A DNA stretch of 23,795 nucleotides from Aestuariivita sp049276915 (GTDB lineage Bacteria; Pseudomonadota; Alphaproteobacteria; Rhodobacterales; Rhodobacteraceae): NCBI RefSeq assembly GCF_049276915.1, contig NZ_JBASXK010000154.1:1-23795 (forward strand), read 5' to 3'. Below the pieces are notes generated by a model. That model worked only from the letters and a program-made list of their open reading frames with translations. It did not search any database and was not told where the DNA came from. Shown here one piece after another: positions 1-6,423 of the stretch (position 1 is the first letter of the stretch; each line of letters opens with the position of its first letter). The translations under genes were made by a program, and so were the position numbers.

Positions 1-513
1 TGCTAATCGTGCTTCACCTTTGCGAGCGCCAGTTAATATAAGCAGCTGCACGATCAGATATATGTATGGGTGACGACTGGCGCGGGCTGCTTTGAGCAGC
101 TGCTCGATCTCCTCTTCACTTAGAAAACGCTGTGTGTAGTCACCGACAGTGAGCTTCTTTAAGTTATGCTGGTACGGGTTCTGCGCTTCAACATGGCCCC
201 AGTGCCGAGCCAAGTTCAGCATGCGGTTCATCAAGTGAATGTGCTTGTTGATGGTGCTGCGCTGGTACCCGGCTAACAGCTGCTCACGCACCCAAACGTC
301 AAGAACAGGGTTCGTGAGGTCACGCATCAAGTAGCGACCCAAGCTTGGTCGCATGTGCTTGTTGTACACACTCCAGTCGTGATGCGTCAGGCGTTTTGTG
401 GCTTGGGCATGGGGAAAGTAGTGATCATCGAAGAACTGGTTTACCGTGATCTGCTTGTCAACGCTACTGTGCTTAGGCTCAGTGCTGTTACTGCGCTTGA
501 AGAACGGCATCAT
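1..513 (-). CDS. tyrosine recombinase/phage integrase, N-terminal part (runs off left edge)
   Basis: This is the first about 171 residues of a site-specific integrase read leftward and cut by the window edge. I translated it by hand. It has a SAM-like core-binding region (around residues 25-105, with TVNQFFDDHYFPHA and STINKHIHLMNRMLNLARH) followed by the start of the catalytic domain (FLSEEEIEQLLKAAR, then LILTGARKGEARLA). The Arg in TGARKGE is the first catalytic arginine of the family. The His/Arg/Tyr residues of the C-terminal half lie outside the window. The start at 513 is chosen because GGAG lies 6 nt upstream; an in-frame ATG at 525 is the alternative. The region is visibly poorer in G+C (about half) than the rest of the window, which suggests a mobile element or prophage end. 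The gene points away from the dyad at 631-655. Confidence 0.85.
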   Translation of the reverse strand, partial: MMPFFKRSNSTEPKHSSVDKQITVNQFFDDHYFPHAQATKRLTHHDWSVYNKHMRPSLGRYLMRDLTNPVLDVWVREQLLAGYQRSTINKHIHLMNRMLNLARHWGHVEAQNPYQHNLKKLTVGDYTQRFLSEEEIEQLLKAARASRHPYIYLIVQLLILTGARKGEARLA

Positions 514-569
514 GTAAGGCTCCATGCTGTGATCAACTAATGCATACTGTCTGATCTGTGCATGGATGA

Positions 570-1664
570 GTGGGAAAGTGGTCTGCGCTGTCGTTGCGTG
601 TGCTCGTCGAGTGTGGTCCAGCGTATGATTGCAGTCGTCTCTTCGCAACGACTGCTCTGATCGCGACCGCAAGTGTTGCAGCAGCAGACGTTCGTATCAG
701 CGGTTACGGCCGTTTTGGTCTGGACTGGAATGAAGCAAACGGCCTTGTAGGTGGTCCGGGTACGGCAGCTTCTGCCATGGGCGAAACGTCCATCACCAGC
801 CGTCTGCGTCTGCAGTTCGACATGTCGACCGAAACAGACGGTGGCGTGACATTCGGTGCACGTTTCCGCGCACAAGCTGAAAGCCGCGACAACGTCGCCG
901 GTGGCGCAGTATTCAACGGTGCACGCTTCTTCGCATCGTTCGGCGGTTTCACTGTTGGTGTGGGTAACATCATCGGCGCTCTCGAAGGCATGTCCGGTCT
1001 GTACCTCGAAACACGCACTGCTGACATCGGCATCGACGGCGCAGGCTTCCAATCGGTCGTTGCCAACATGGCCGGCAACAGCTTTGACTGGGATGCGTAC
1101 TCTTCGGCAGGCACAGGCGTGAACGGTCTGGAAGTCATCTACTCCGCAGGTAACTTTGGCGTTCATGTGTCGTACTCCGACGCAACCACTCGCGGCATCG
1201 CGGTGGGCACTCCTCCAGGACCTGATGTTGCTGGCAGAGGCCCGCAAGAAACCAACACAGCCATCAGCGCGTTCTACACGTTCGGTGACTGGACAGTTGC
1301 ACTGGGTCACAATGATGAATCCGGCCTGCCTGCAAACACAGACAACGACATTACAGTCTTCACTGTTGCTGGCGATCTGGGCTTCATGGGTGTGCGTCTG
1401 GCATATGCCACGATGGACAACACAGCAGCTGTTGGCGGCGACTCAAACAAACTGGGTCTCTACGGCACGTTTGACATTGGTGCAGCAACCTCGGCGGTTG
1501 TGTTCGTGACCAGCGAAGACAGCCCCGGCCTGGCAACAGATGGCACAGGCTACGGCTTTAACGTGTCGCATGACCTGGGTGGCGGTGTTTCGATCGAAGC
1601 TGGTTACATTGAAGCTTCCAACGACAACAGCACGTTCCAAGCTGGTGTGTGGTTCAGCTTCTAA
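570..1664 (+). CDS. outer-membrane porin with 5' end replaced (native start codon lost)
   Basis: This is a rhodobacterial-type general porin, a 16-strand-like beta barrel for passive diffusion across the outer membrane. The recognisable part starts at 639 with LFATTALIATASVAAADV, the hydrophobic core and cleavage region of the usual signal peptide. The mature protein begins near ADVRISGYGRFGLDW and ends in the aromatic motif VWFSF, where a C-terminal Phe is expected for barrel assembly. Known relatives start with Met-Lys-Lys a few residues before LFATT. Here that Met-Lys-Lys and the upstream control region are absent and the sequence before 639 is unrelated. The only in-frame starts upstream are GTG 570, TTG 594 and GTG 600, which would add an uncharged or acidic leader without a clear ribosome site. 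The gene is probably silenced, or expressed only from a restored junction. The body is intact with no frameshift, followed by a strong terminator. Confidence 0.8.
   Translation: MGKWSALSLRVLVECGPAYDCSRLFATTALIATASVAAADVRISGYGRFGLDWNEANGLVGGPGTAASAMGETSITSRLRLQFDMSTETDGGVTFGARFRAQAESRDNVAGGAVFNGARFFASFGGFTVGVGNIIGALEGMSGLYLETRTADIGIDGAGFQSVVANMAGNSFDWDAYSSAGTGVNGLEVIYSAGNFGVHVSYSDATTRGIAVGTPPGPDVAGRGPQETNTAISAFYTFGDWTVALGHNDESGLPANTDNDITVFTVAGDLGFMGVRLAYATMDNTAAVGGDSNKLGLYGTFDIGAATSAVVFVTSEDSPGLATDGTGYGFNVSHDLGGGVSIEAGYIEASNDNSTFQAGVWFSF
631..655. repeat. perfect 8-bp inverted repeat at the integrase/porin join, att-core-like
   Basis: GCAGTCGT (631-638) and ACGACTGC (648-655) are exact reverse complements separated by the 9-bp spacer CTCTTCGCA. 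The right arm and spacer belong to the porin signal-peptide coding sequence (Leu-Phe-Ala-Thr-Thr-Ala). The left arm lies where the normal porin start would be. Short inverted arms around a 6-9 bp spacer are the usual form of tyrosine-recombinase core sites, and an integrase gene begins about 120 bp away. The reading as an attachment site is inference. Confidence 0.45.
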
Positions 1665-1690
1665 GCTGAACGACGCAACTGCGTGAATTT

Positions 1691-1721
1691 GGGCGGGTCT
1701 TCGGACCCGCCCTTTTCTTTT
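1691..1721 (+). terminator. Rho-independent terminator of the porin gene
   Basis: A perfect 9-bp stem GGGCGGGTC/GACCCGCCC (1691-1699 with 1704-1712) closes a TTCG tetraloop and is followed by TTTTCTTTT. It lies 27 nt after the porin stop codon. Confidence 0.95.
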
Positions 1722-1766
1722 GCATCGGTTTAATGGCATGACTGGCGCGTATCAGATGAGGGCCCC

Positions 1767-2417
1767 ATGTCGCTGACCGATATCCAATCCCGTATCCACG
1801 CCGCAGAAGGTGCCGCAGGCCGCCCGGTGGGCGACACAACGCTTATTGCGGTTTCAAAGATGCAGCCCGATGAGAGGGTTGCAGAGGTTCTTGAGCAGGG
1901 CCATCGCGTGTTCGGCGAAAACCGGGTGCAGGAGGCGGCTAGCAAATGGCCCGGTTTCCGTGAGCGATTTGACGGCATCAAGCTGCATATCATCGGCCCG
2001 CTGCAGACCAACAAGGCCCGCCAGGCGATGGAACTGGCCGATGTGATCCACACGCTGGACCGCTCCAAACTTGCCAATGCCCTTGCGCGCCTTGCCCAGG
2101 AGATGGGCCAGTGCCCCGATCTGTTCATTCAGGTCAACACCGGGGAAGAGCCTCAAAAGGCCGGAATACTGCCAGCAGACACCGATGCCTTCGTGGCCGA
2201 GTGCCGCGCGCTGGATCTGCCGGTTCTGGGGTTGATGTGCATCCCCCCTGTCGACGAAGAACCGGCGCTGCATTTCGCGCTATTGGCCAAGCTGGCCAGC
2301 CGCACCGGCCTTACAGGCCTGTCCATGGGTATGAGCGGTGATTTCGAAACAGCAATTTCCCTGGGAGCCACGCATGTTCGCGTCGGCTCGGCGATTTTCG
2401 GATCCCGCGAGACCTGA
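1767..2417 (+). CDS. yggS: YggS/PROSC-family pyridoxal-phosphate homeostasis protein
   Basis: This 216-residue protein belongs to the YggS/PLPBP family, single-domain TIM-barrel proteins that bind PLP without known catalysis and buffer free PLP in the cytoplasm. The PLP-lysine motif LIAVSK is at residues 26-31 (Lys31), followed by the family motifs FGENRVQE, HIIGPLQTNKAR (family usually HFIGxLQxNK), FIQVNTGEEPQKAG and GLSMGMSGDFETAISLGATHVRVGSAIFG. The length is normal for the family. The start ATG at 1767 follows GATGAGGG at suitable spacing. It stands alone between the porin terminator and the convergent L,D-transpeptidase gene, with a 189-bp gap after its stop in which I see no convincing gene. 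Confidence 0.95.
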   Translation: MSLTDIQSRIHAAEGAAGRPVGDTTLIAVSKMQPDERVAEVLEQGHRVFGENRVQEAASKWPGFRERFDGIKLHIIGPLQTNKARQAMELADVIHTLDRSKLANALARLAQEMGQCPDLFIQVNTGEEPQKAGILPADTDAFVAECRALDLPVLGLMCIPPVDEEPALHFALLAKLASRTGLTGLSMGMSGDFETAISLGATHVRVGSAIFGSRET

Positions 2418-2606
2418 TCGCCCGCAAGGGCTGGCCGGAACGCACCTTTGTCGCACGATCATGCCTTTCAGCTTGGAAAGAAGCAGGGCACCAAGTGTCA
2501 ACGGCCATTTGGCGCGTTCACGTACAAATGCGCCTGACCGCCGGACGGCACATATGCTTGCCAGTGGATGATCGCAGCCACTGCCATGCGAAACCGCCCT
2601 GATTGA

Positions 2607-3122
2607 TCAGGTCACGATCAGTCGGGTGCCAAAGGTGATCCGTGGCGCGATCCAATGCAGGTGATCGCGTCTCAGCCCGATGCAGCCCTCGGTCGGATAA
2701 CCGGGCCTGCGCCATTGATGAATAAAGATTGCCGACCCGCGCCCGCGCACCGCACTGGGCCAGTTCCAGTCTGTCAGGATCACCAGATCATACAGCGGAT
2801 CTGCCCGGCGCAGGATTTCGTGACTGTAGGGATGGGGCGCACGCACCATGAGGTTGTAATCCGGGTCGGTCACATCATCCGACCACAGATCCGGCGGTCC
2901 GATCGGCACGGCCCAATCCGCAGGTCGCGCCAGACGGTCAGGGCGATACAACATGCCGACCAGCCCATGACACCCCCGGGGCGTGGCCCCGTCGCCCTCG
3001 CGTTTGCGCGATGAAAGCCCGCCGCGCCCAATGGTGCAGGGGAATGTGCGCCCCAGGAAACGCAGGCCCGAAGGGGTCAGCACCATATCCATGGCCCGTT
3101 TTTGCGCCGGCAGCCGGTTCAC
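2607..3122 (-). CDS. L,D-transpeptidase (YkuD) domain protein, no signal peptide
   Basis: This 171-residue protein consists essentially of one YkuD catalytic domain. The family uses a cysteine to form 3-3 cross-links or attach proteins to peptidoglycan. The catalytic motif is visible as AIFIHQWRRPGYPTEGCIGL, with His135 and Cys147, close to the family pattern HX(n)[ST]xGCh. The GTG at 3122 is preferred as start because it overlaps the ribA stop (the TG of GTG is shared with TGA), indicating translational coupling; ATG 3092 is the alternative. A longer in-frame extension to 3278 would run inside ribA and is not supported. There is no N-terminal hydrophobic segment or lipobox, which is odd for an enzyme acting on periplasmic peptidoglycan. 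Catalytic identity is well supported; location and substrate are unknown. Confidence 0.85.
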   Translation of the reverse strand: MNRLPAQKRAMDMVLTPSGLRFLGRTFPCTIGRGGLSSRKREGDGATPRGCHGLVGMLYRPDRLARPADWAVPIGPPDLWSDDVTDPDYNLMVRAPHPYSHEILRRADPLYDLVILTDWNWPSAVRGRGSAIFIHQWRRPGYPTEGCIGLRRDHLHWIAPRITFGTRLIVT

Positions 3123-4210
3123 AGCATATGCCCGGATTTTGCCGCCTTGGTCGCAAGGTAGCCGCGATTGTGAGCCGTTTCGCCGACTTTCAGCGGCACG
3201 CGCGCGGTGACCTTGATACCGTTGCGCTCCATGATGTCGATCTTGGCGGGGTTGTTCGTCAGCAGCTGGACAGCGCAAAAGCCCATTTTCTTCAGGATAT
3301 CCGAGCCAAGCCGGAAATCCCGCTCATCATCCTCAAAGCCCAGCCGGTGATTGGCCTGGACCGTATCAAACCCCTGATCTTGCAGGGAATATGCACGCAT
3401 CTTGTTCGCCAGCCCAATTCCGCGCCCCTCCTGGTTGAGGTACAGCAGCACGCCAGCGCCCTCTTGTCCCATCTGGGCGAGAGCGGCGCGCAGTTGCGGC
3501 CCGCAATCGCATTTGAGCGAACCCATCAGGTCGCCGGTGAAACAGGCCGAATGCAGCCGCGTCAGGACGGGCTGGCCACGATCCGGGCGACCGATTTCGA
3601 TGGCATAGTGCTCTTCGCCGCCATCTTCAGGGCGGAAGACATGCAAACGCCCGGCCTCGGACACCTCCATCGGCAGGCGCGCGCTGATGATCTCATGCAG
3701 CGGGCTGTTCGCGGTCAAATACCCTTCTGCCTCGGTTGATTCGATGCGGGTCAGCCCGTTTTCAGCCGCAAAGGCGGCACCATCATTGATCTGGGTGATC
3801 ACCGCAGCGGGTAACAGCCGCGCTGACTTGACCAGCCCAAGCGCCAACCTGTGCAGCGCGGCGCTGCCCTCGCGCACCGTCTGCAATGGACCCTTCATCG
3901 GAGCATTGAGATCATCCGCAGGGTCTGCCACCGACAGGAACCAGCGCAGATCGGCATCCGACGGAGGCACGATCCGGGCCAGATCCCCGTCATAAGCACG
4001 GGCTTTCAGCGTTTCGGCGCGTCGTGCGGTGATCGCCAGCACTGTCCCGGCCCCCAACGCGCGCATCTGTGCCAGGCGCTCGCCCGAGAGCGTTTCCGCC
4101 GCAGCAGCCAGAACCGCGCCGCTGCTCACGGACAGAACAACCGGCAGACCCATGCGCAGATCACCCCGCGCGCGGGCCAGAAGTTCGGTGGTATCCGGTG
4201 TCAGGCGCAT
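3119..4210 (-). CDS. ribA: GTP cyclohydrolase II
   Basis: The enzyme opens GTP to 2,5-diamino-6-ribosylamino-pyrimidinone 5'-phosphate, formate and pyrophosphate, the first step of riboflavin synthesis. The C-terminal 200 residues carry the hallmarks: zinc ligands Cys223, Cys234 and Cys236 in SACFTGDLMGSLKCDCGPQL (spacing as in E. coli RibA), LYLNQEGRGIGLANKMRAY, and the end motif LLTNNPAKI. The protein is 363 residues, against about 200 for E. coli RibA. The N-terminal about 165 residues lack the acidic RxDxEGD-type signature of DHBP synthase, so this is not a normal RibBA fusion. It forms a leftward two-gene operon with the L,D-transpeptidase by stop/start overlap, and diverges from cenR across about 160 bp. 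No FMN riboswitch is seen upstream. Confidence 0.95.
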   Translation of the reverse strand: MRLTPDTTELLARARGDLRMGLPVVLSVSSGAVLAAAAETLSGERLAQMRALGAGTVLAITARRAETLKARAYDGDLARIVPPSDADLRWFLSVADPADDLNAPMKGPLQTVREGSAALHRLALGLVKSARLLPAAVITQINDGAAFAAENGLTRIESTEAEGYLTANSPLHEIISARLPMEVSEAGRLHVFRPEDGGEEHYAIEIGRPDRGQPVLTRLHSACFTGDLMGSLKCDCGPQLRAALAQMGQEGAGVLLYLNQEGRGIGLANKMRAYSLQDQGFDTVQANHRLGFEDDERDFRLGSDILKKMGFCAVQLLTNNPAKIDIMERNGIKVTARVPLKVGETAHNRGYLATKAAKSGHML

Positions 4211-4371
4211 GCCGGTTCTTTCTGTTGTGTCCCGCGTCCCTTAGGCTTTTTTGCAGAAACATGAAACATTTGCCATGTCCCAAACACGTCAGCGTGAAAC
4301 AGTTGCAGCAAATCTTGCCGAAAGAGGATGGCGGCTTCATCTCAGTTACAGCCAACACGGAGGACCATGAT

Positions 4372-5058
4372 ATGGCCCAACTCAAGAAAATACTGCTTGT
4401 CGATGATGATGAAGATCTGCGCGAGGCACTCAGCGAACAGCTGGTCATGACCGAGGATTTCGATGTCTTCGAGGCGGGCAATGGTGCCGATGCCATGGTC
4501 CGTGCCAAAGAGGCGATCTATGATCTGGTGATCCTGGACGTGGGTTTGCCGGATACCGACGGGCGCGAACTGTGCCGCCTGATGCGCAAGCAGGGTGTGA
4601 AATCACCCATCCTGATGCTGACCGGTCATGACAGCGACTCCGACACCATTCTGGGTCTGGATGCCGGTGCCAATGACTATGTGACCAAGCCGTTCAAGTT
4701 CCCCGTTCTTCTGGCCCGCATCCGCGCGCAACTGCGCCAGCATGAGCAATCCGAAGACGCGGTCTTCACGCTTGGGCCCTATACGTTCAAGCCATCGATG
4801 AAGATGCTGATCACGGAAGACGACAAGAAGATCCGTCTGACCGAGAAAGAAACCAATATTCTGAAATTCCTCTATCGTTCCAACGACGGTGTGGTGCAGC
4901 GCGATGTCCTGCTGCACGAAGTCTGGGGTTATAATGCGGGGGTGACGACACATACGCTTGAGACGCATATTTACCGGCTTCGTCAGAAAATCGAACCAGA
5001 TCCGTCAAATGCGCGCCTTCTTGTTACCGAATCAGGCGGTTATCGTCTGGTTGCGTAA
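4372..5058 (+). CDS. cenR: OmpR-family response regulator, CenR-like
   Basis: This 228-residue two-component regulator has a receiver domain (1-120: acidic pocket Asp11-Asp13, phosphoacceptor Asp56 in DLVILDVGLPDTDG, Thr84, Lys106 in VTKPFKF) and an OmpR-type winged helix (about 130-228: LTEKETNILKFLYRS, EVWGYNAGVTTHTLETHIY, VTESGGYRLVA). The stretches TILGLDAGANDYVTKPFKF and ARIRAQLRQHEQSEDAVF match CenR of Caulobacter and Rhodobacter, an essential cell-envelope regulator normally paired with the histidine kinase CenK. No kinase gene is in the window. The ATG at 4372 has GGAGG 8 nt upstream; in-frame upstream sequence reads back into the ribA side and is rejected. A SorX-like small RNA begins 3 nt after the stop codon and its terminator ends the mRNA. 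Family assignment is firm; CenR orthology is from recalled sequence similarity. Confidence 0.85.
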   Translation: MAQLKKILLVDDDEDLREALSEQLVMTEDFDVFEAGNGADAMVRAKEAIYDLVILDVGLPDTDGRELCRLMRKQGVKSPILMLTGHDSDSDTILGLDAGANDYVTKPFKFPVLLARIRAQLRQHEQSEDAVFTLGPYTFKPSMKMLITEDDKKIRLTEKETNILKFLYRSNDGVVQRDVLLHEVWGYNAGVTTHTLETHIYRLRQKIEPDPSNARLLVTESGGYRLVA

Positions 5059-5061
5059 ATG

Positions 5062-5139
5062 ATCCCGCCGCAGGCCCGGGTTATGGCCTGCAACCTCCCT
5101 GTTGGACTGACCCGAGCCTTGCGCTCGGGTCTTTTTTTT
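5062..5139 (+). ncRNA. sorX: SorX-like 3'-UTR-derived small RNA (unit 1)
   Basis: The unit starts with ATCCCG, then a perfect 7-bp hairpin (5070-5076 with 5085-5091, 8-nt loop CGGGTTAT), the single-stranded linker ACCTCCCTGTTGGACT (5093-5108), and an 8-bp terminator hairpin. It begins 3 nt after the cenR stop, behind the A/T-rich GTAAAT that could serve RNase E. Published work on Rhodobacter sphaeroides describes SorX as a conserved RNA of about 75 nt, released by RNase E from the 3' UTR of an OmpR-type regulator mRNA, that affects resistance to singlet oxygen and organic hydroperoxides by acting on potA mRNA. Position, size and conservation fit. Identity with SorX is inferred because I cannot align the sequences here. 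Confidence 0.7.
5110..5139 (+). terminator. terminator of cenR and RNA unit 1
   Basis: ACCCGAGC/GCTCGGGT (5110-5117 with 5123-5130), loop CTTGC, followed by C and nine T residues. Confidence 0.95.
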
Positions 5140-5280
5140 GGCCTCGGCCCCGCCGCCGCTTATGCCGGACGTGTCACTCACGAACATATTCAAGCATGAA
5201 AAGCCAGGACGGACCGGATGGCGACGCAAAATTTGACCCAGATCAAAGTCACACTTTCTTTGCATCTTTAGGGATAACGT

Positions 5281-5356
5281 ATCCCGTGCATGTCCGGGGA
5301 CCGACATGCATACCTCCCTGTTGGACTTGGCCGGACTTAGTGTCCGGCCTTTTTTT
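5281..5356 (+). ncRNA. second SorX-like small RNA (unit 2), free-standing tandem paralogue
   Basis: The unit repeats the order of unit 1: ATCCCG (5281-5286), a perfect 8-bp hairpin TGCATGTC/GACATGCA (5287-5294 with 5303-5310) closing the 8-nt loop CGGGGACC, the identical 16-nt linker ACCTCCCTGTTGGACT (5312-5327), then an 8-bp terminator with a 5-nt loop. The stems share no sequence with unit 1 but keep the pairing, a compensatory pattern that argues for a functional RNA. It lies about 140 bp after the unit 1 terminator, so it probably has its own promoter in 5140-5280. TTGACC at 5233 and the A/T-rich GGATAACG near 5271 are candidates, but no good paired -35/-10 is visible. It precedes the MECR-like gene but is separated from it by a terminator. 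Confidence 0.75.
5329..5356 (+). terminator. terminator of RNA unit 2
   Basis: GGCCGGAC/GTCCGGCC (5329-5336 with 5342-5349), loop TTAGT, followed immediately by seven T residues. Confidence 0.95.
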
Positions 5357-5432
5357 GACGCTACGGCGTGGGTTTTCACGCCTCAGCGGGCGCGCCATGG
5401 TGCAGGCCTTGTCAGCAGGGAAGGAGACGCCC

Positions 5433-6407
5433 GTGAAACGCGTCATTTATCGTGAGTTTGGACATCCCGCAAAAGTTCTGGAACTGATCGAAGAGGACAG
5501 CGTCGCGCTGGAGCCCGGTCAGGCGCGCATTGAGGTGCTGCGTTCGCCGATCAATCCATCTGATTACATCCAGGTTGCCGGGGACTACGGTGTGCGCCCG
5601 CCACTGCCTGCGACTGCGGGCAATGAAGGTATTGGGCGCGTCAGCGAAGTGAACGGCGAGGGGATCAAGGTTGGCCAACTGGTGCTGCTGCCCATTGGCG
5701 ATGGTGCCTGGCGCACGGAAATCGTCGGCCAGATCAGCCACCTGGTCCCCATGCCCGAAGGCGATCTGGATCAGCTTTCGATGCTGATGGTCAATCCTGC
5801 AACGGCGCATCTGCTTCTGAGCGAATTCGTGCATCTGAAGGAAGGTGACTGGATCATCCAGTCGGCCGCGAATTCAGCGGTTGGCACCTATGTGGTGCAA
5901 CTGGCCAAAGCCAGGGGGATCAATGTCTGCTGCGTGGTGCGTCGTGAAAGTGCCGCGCCAGCCCTGGAAGAGATCGGCGCTTCTGCGGTGCTGGTCGATG
6001 GTCCGGACCTTGCCAAAGAGGTGCGCCAGAAGACCGGGGCCAAGATGAAACTTGCCCTGGATGCGGTGGCTGGCGAGACCTTCGGGCGCTTGGCCGAGAC
6101 ATTGGAAGAGGGCGGTGTCCTTGTGAATTATGGCGCTATGTCGATGCAACCCGCCCAGATCTCTGCAGGGTCGATGATCTTCCGCGATATCACCATCAAG
6201 GGGTTCTGGCTGGTGCACTGGTTCTCAAAGGCCAGCAAGGCAGAGCGCATGCAGGTTTATGCGTCGCTGACCCAGGCTGTGGCGCAGGGCACGCTGTTTG
6301 CGCTCATCGACAAGGTGTTTGCCCTTGAGGACATCACCGAGGCCGTGAGCTATACCATGGCGGGCGAACGCACCGGCAAAGTGTTGCTGGCACCCAACGG
6401 CATCTGA
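5433..6407 (+). CDS. MDR-family enoyl-thioester reductase (MECR/ETR-like), zinc-free
   Basis: This 324-residue protein is a medium-chain dehydrogenase/reductase of the MECR/Etr1 type, NADPH-dependent trans-2-enoyl thioester reductases also annotated as quinone oxidoreductases. It has NPSDYIQVAGDYGVRPPLP at residues 41-59, where Tyr52 aligns by eye with the catalytic Tyr of human MECR; GNEGIGRV; MLMVNPATAHLLL; and the nucleotide-binding segment SAANSAVGTYVVQLAKA at about 144-160. GFWLVHWFS near residue 250 also resembles MECR. The structural zinc cysteine cluster of classical alcohol dehydrogenases is absent. The GTG at 5433 is preferred because AAGGAG lies 6 nt upstream; the longer in-frame reading runs back through the RNA unit 2 terminator. 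The true substrate (acyl thioester or quinone) is not decided by sequence alone. Confidence 0.85.
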   Translation: MKRVIYREFGHPAKVLELIEEDSVALEPGQARIEVLRSPINPSDYIQVAGDYGVRPPLPATAGNEGIGRVSEVNGEGIKVGQLVLLPIGDGAWRTEIVGQISHLVPMPEGDLDQLSMLMVNPATAHLLLSEFVHLKEGDWIIQSAANSAVGTYVVQLAKARGINVCCVVRRESAAPALEEIGASAVLVDGPDLAKEVRQKTGAKMKLALDAVAGETFGRLAETLEEGGVLVNYGAMSMQPAQISAGSMIFRDITIKGFWLVHWFSKASKAERMQVYASLTQAVAQGTLFALIDKVFALEDITEAVSYTMAGERTGKVLLAPNGI

Positions 6408-6423
6408 TCGCCCATGGCATCCT

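Noticed and set aside
525..696. Integrase frame stays open upstream of the chosen start
   Set aside because: The extension has no ATG or ribosome site and runs antisense through the porin signal sequence, so it is not taken as coding.
537..1310. Long leftward open frame of 257 codons opposite the porin
   Set aside because: It is cysteine-, histidine- and arginine-rich with no family motif, and the forward strand encodes a recognisable porin; it is a shadow of the porin's codon use.
2418..2606. Possible short leftward gene of 29 codons (starting MAVAAIIHW) in the gap between yggS and the L,D-transpeptidase
   Set aside because: There is no ribosome site or recognisable similarity, and it is short enough to be chance.
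4069..4371. In-frame N-terminal extension of CenR
   Set aside because: It lies antisense to ribA and in the divergent control region; ATG 4372 with GGAGG gives a normal receiver start.
4211..4371. FMN riboswitch upstream of ribA
   Set aside because: The gap is short and no conserved multi-stem FMN aptamer pattern is visible.
5196..5432. In-frame N-terminal extension of the MECR-like reductase
   Set aside because: It would be translated from RNA unit 2 and its terminator, and lacks similarity to the family; GTG 5433 has an ideal ribosome site.
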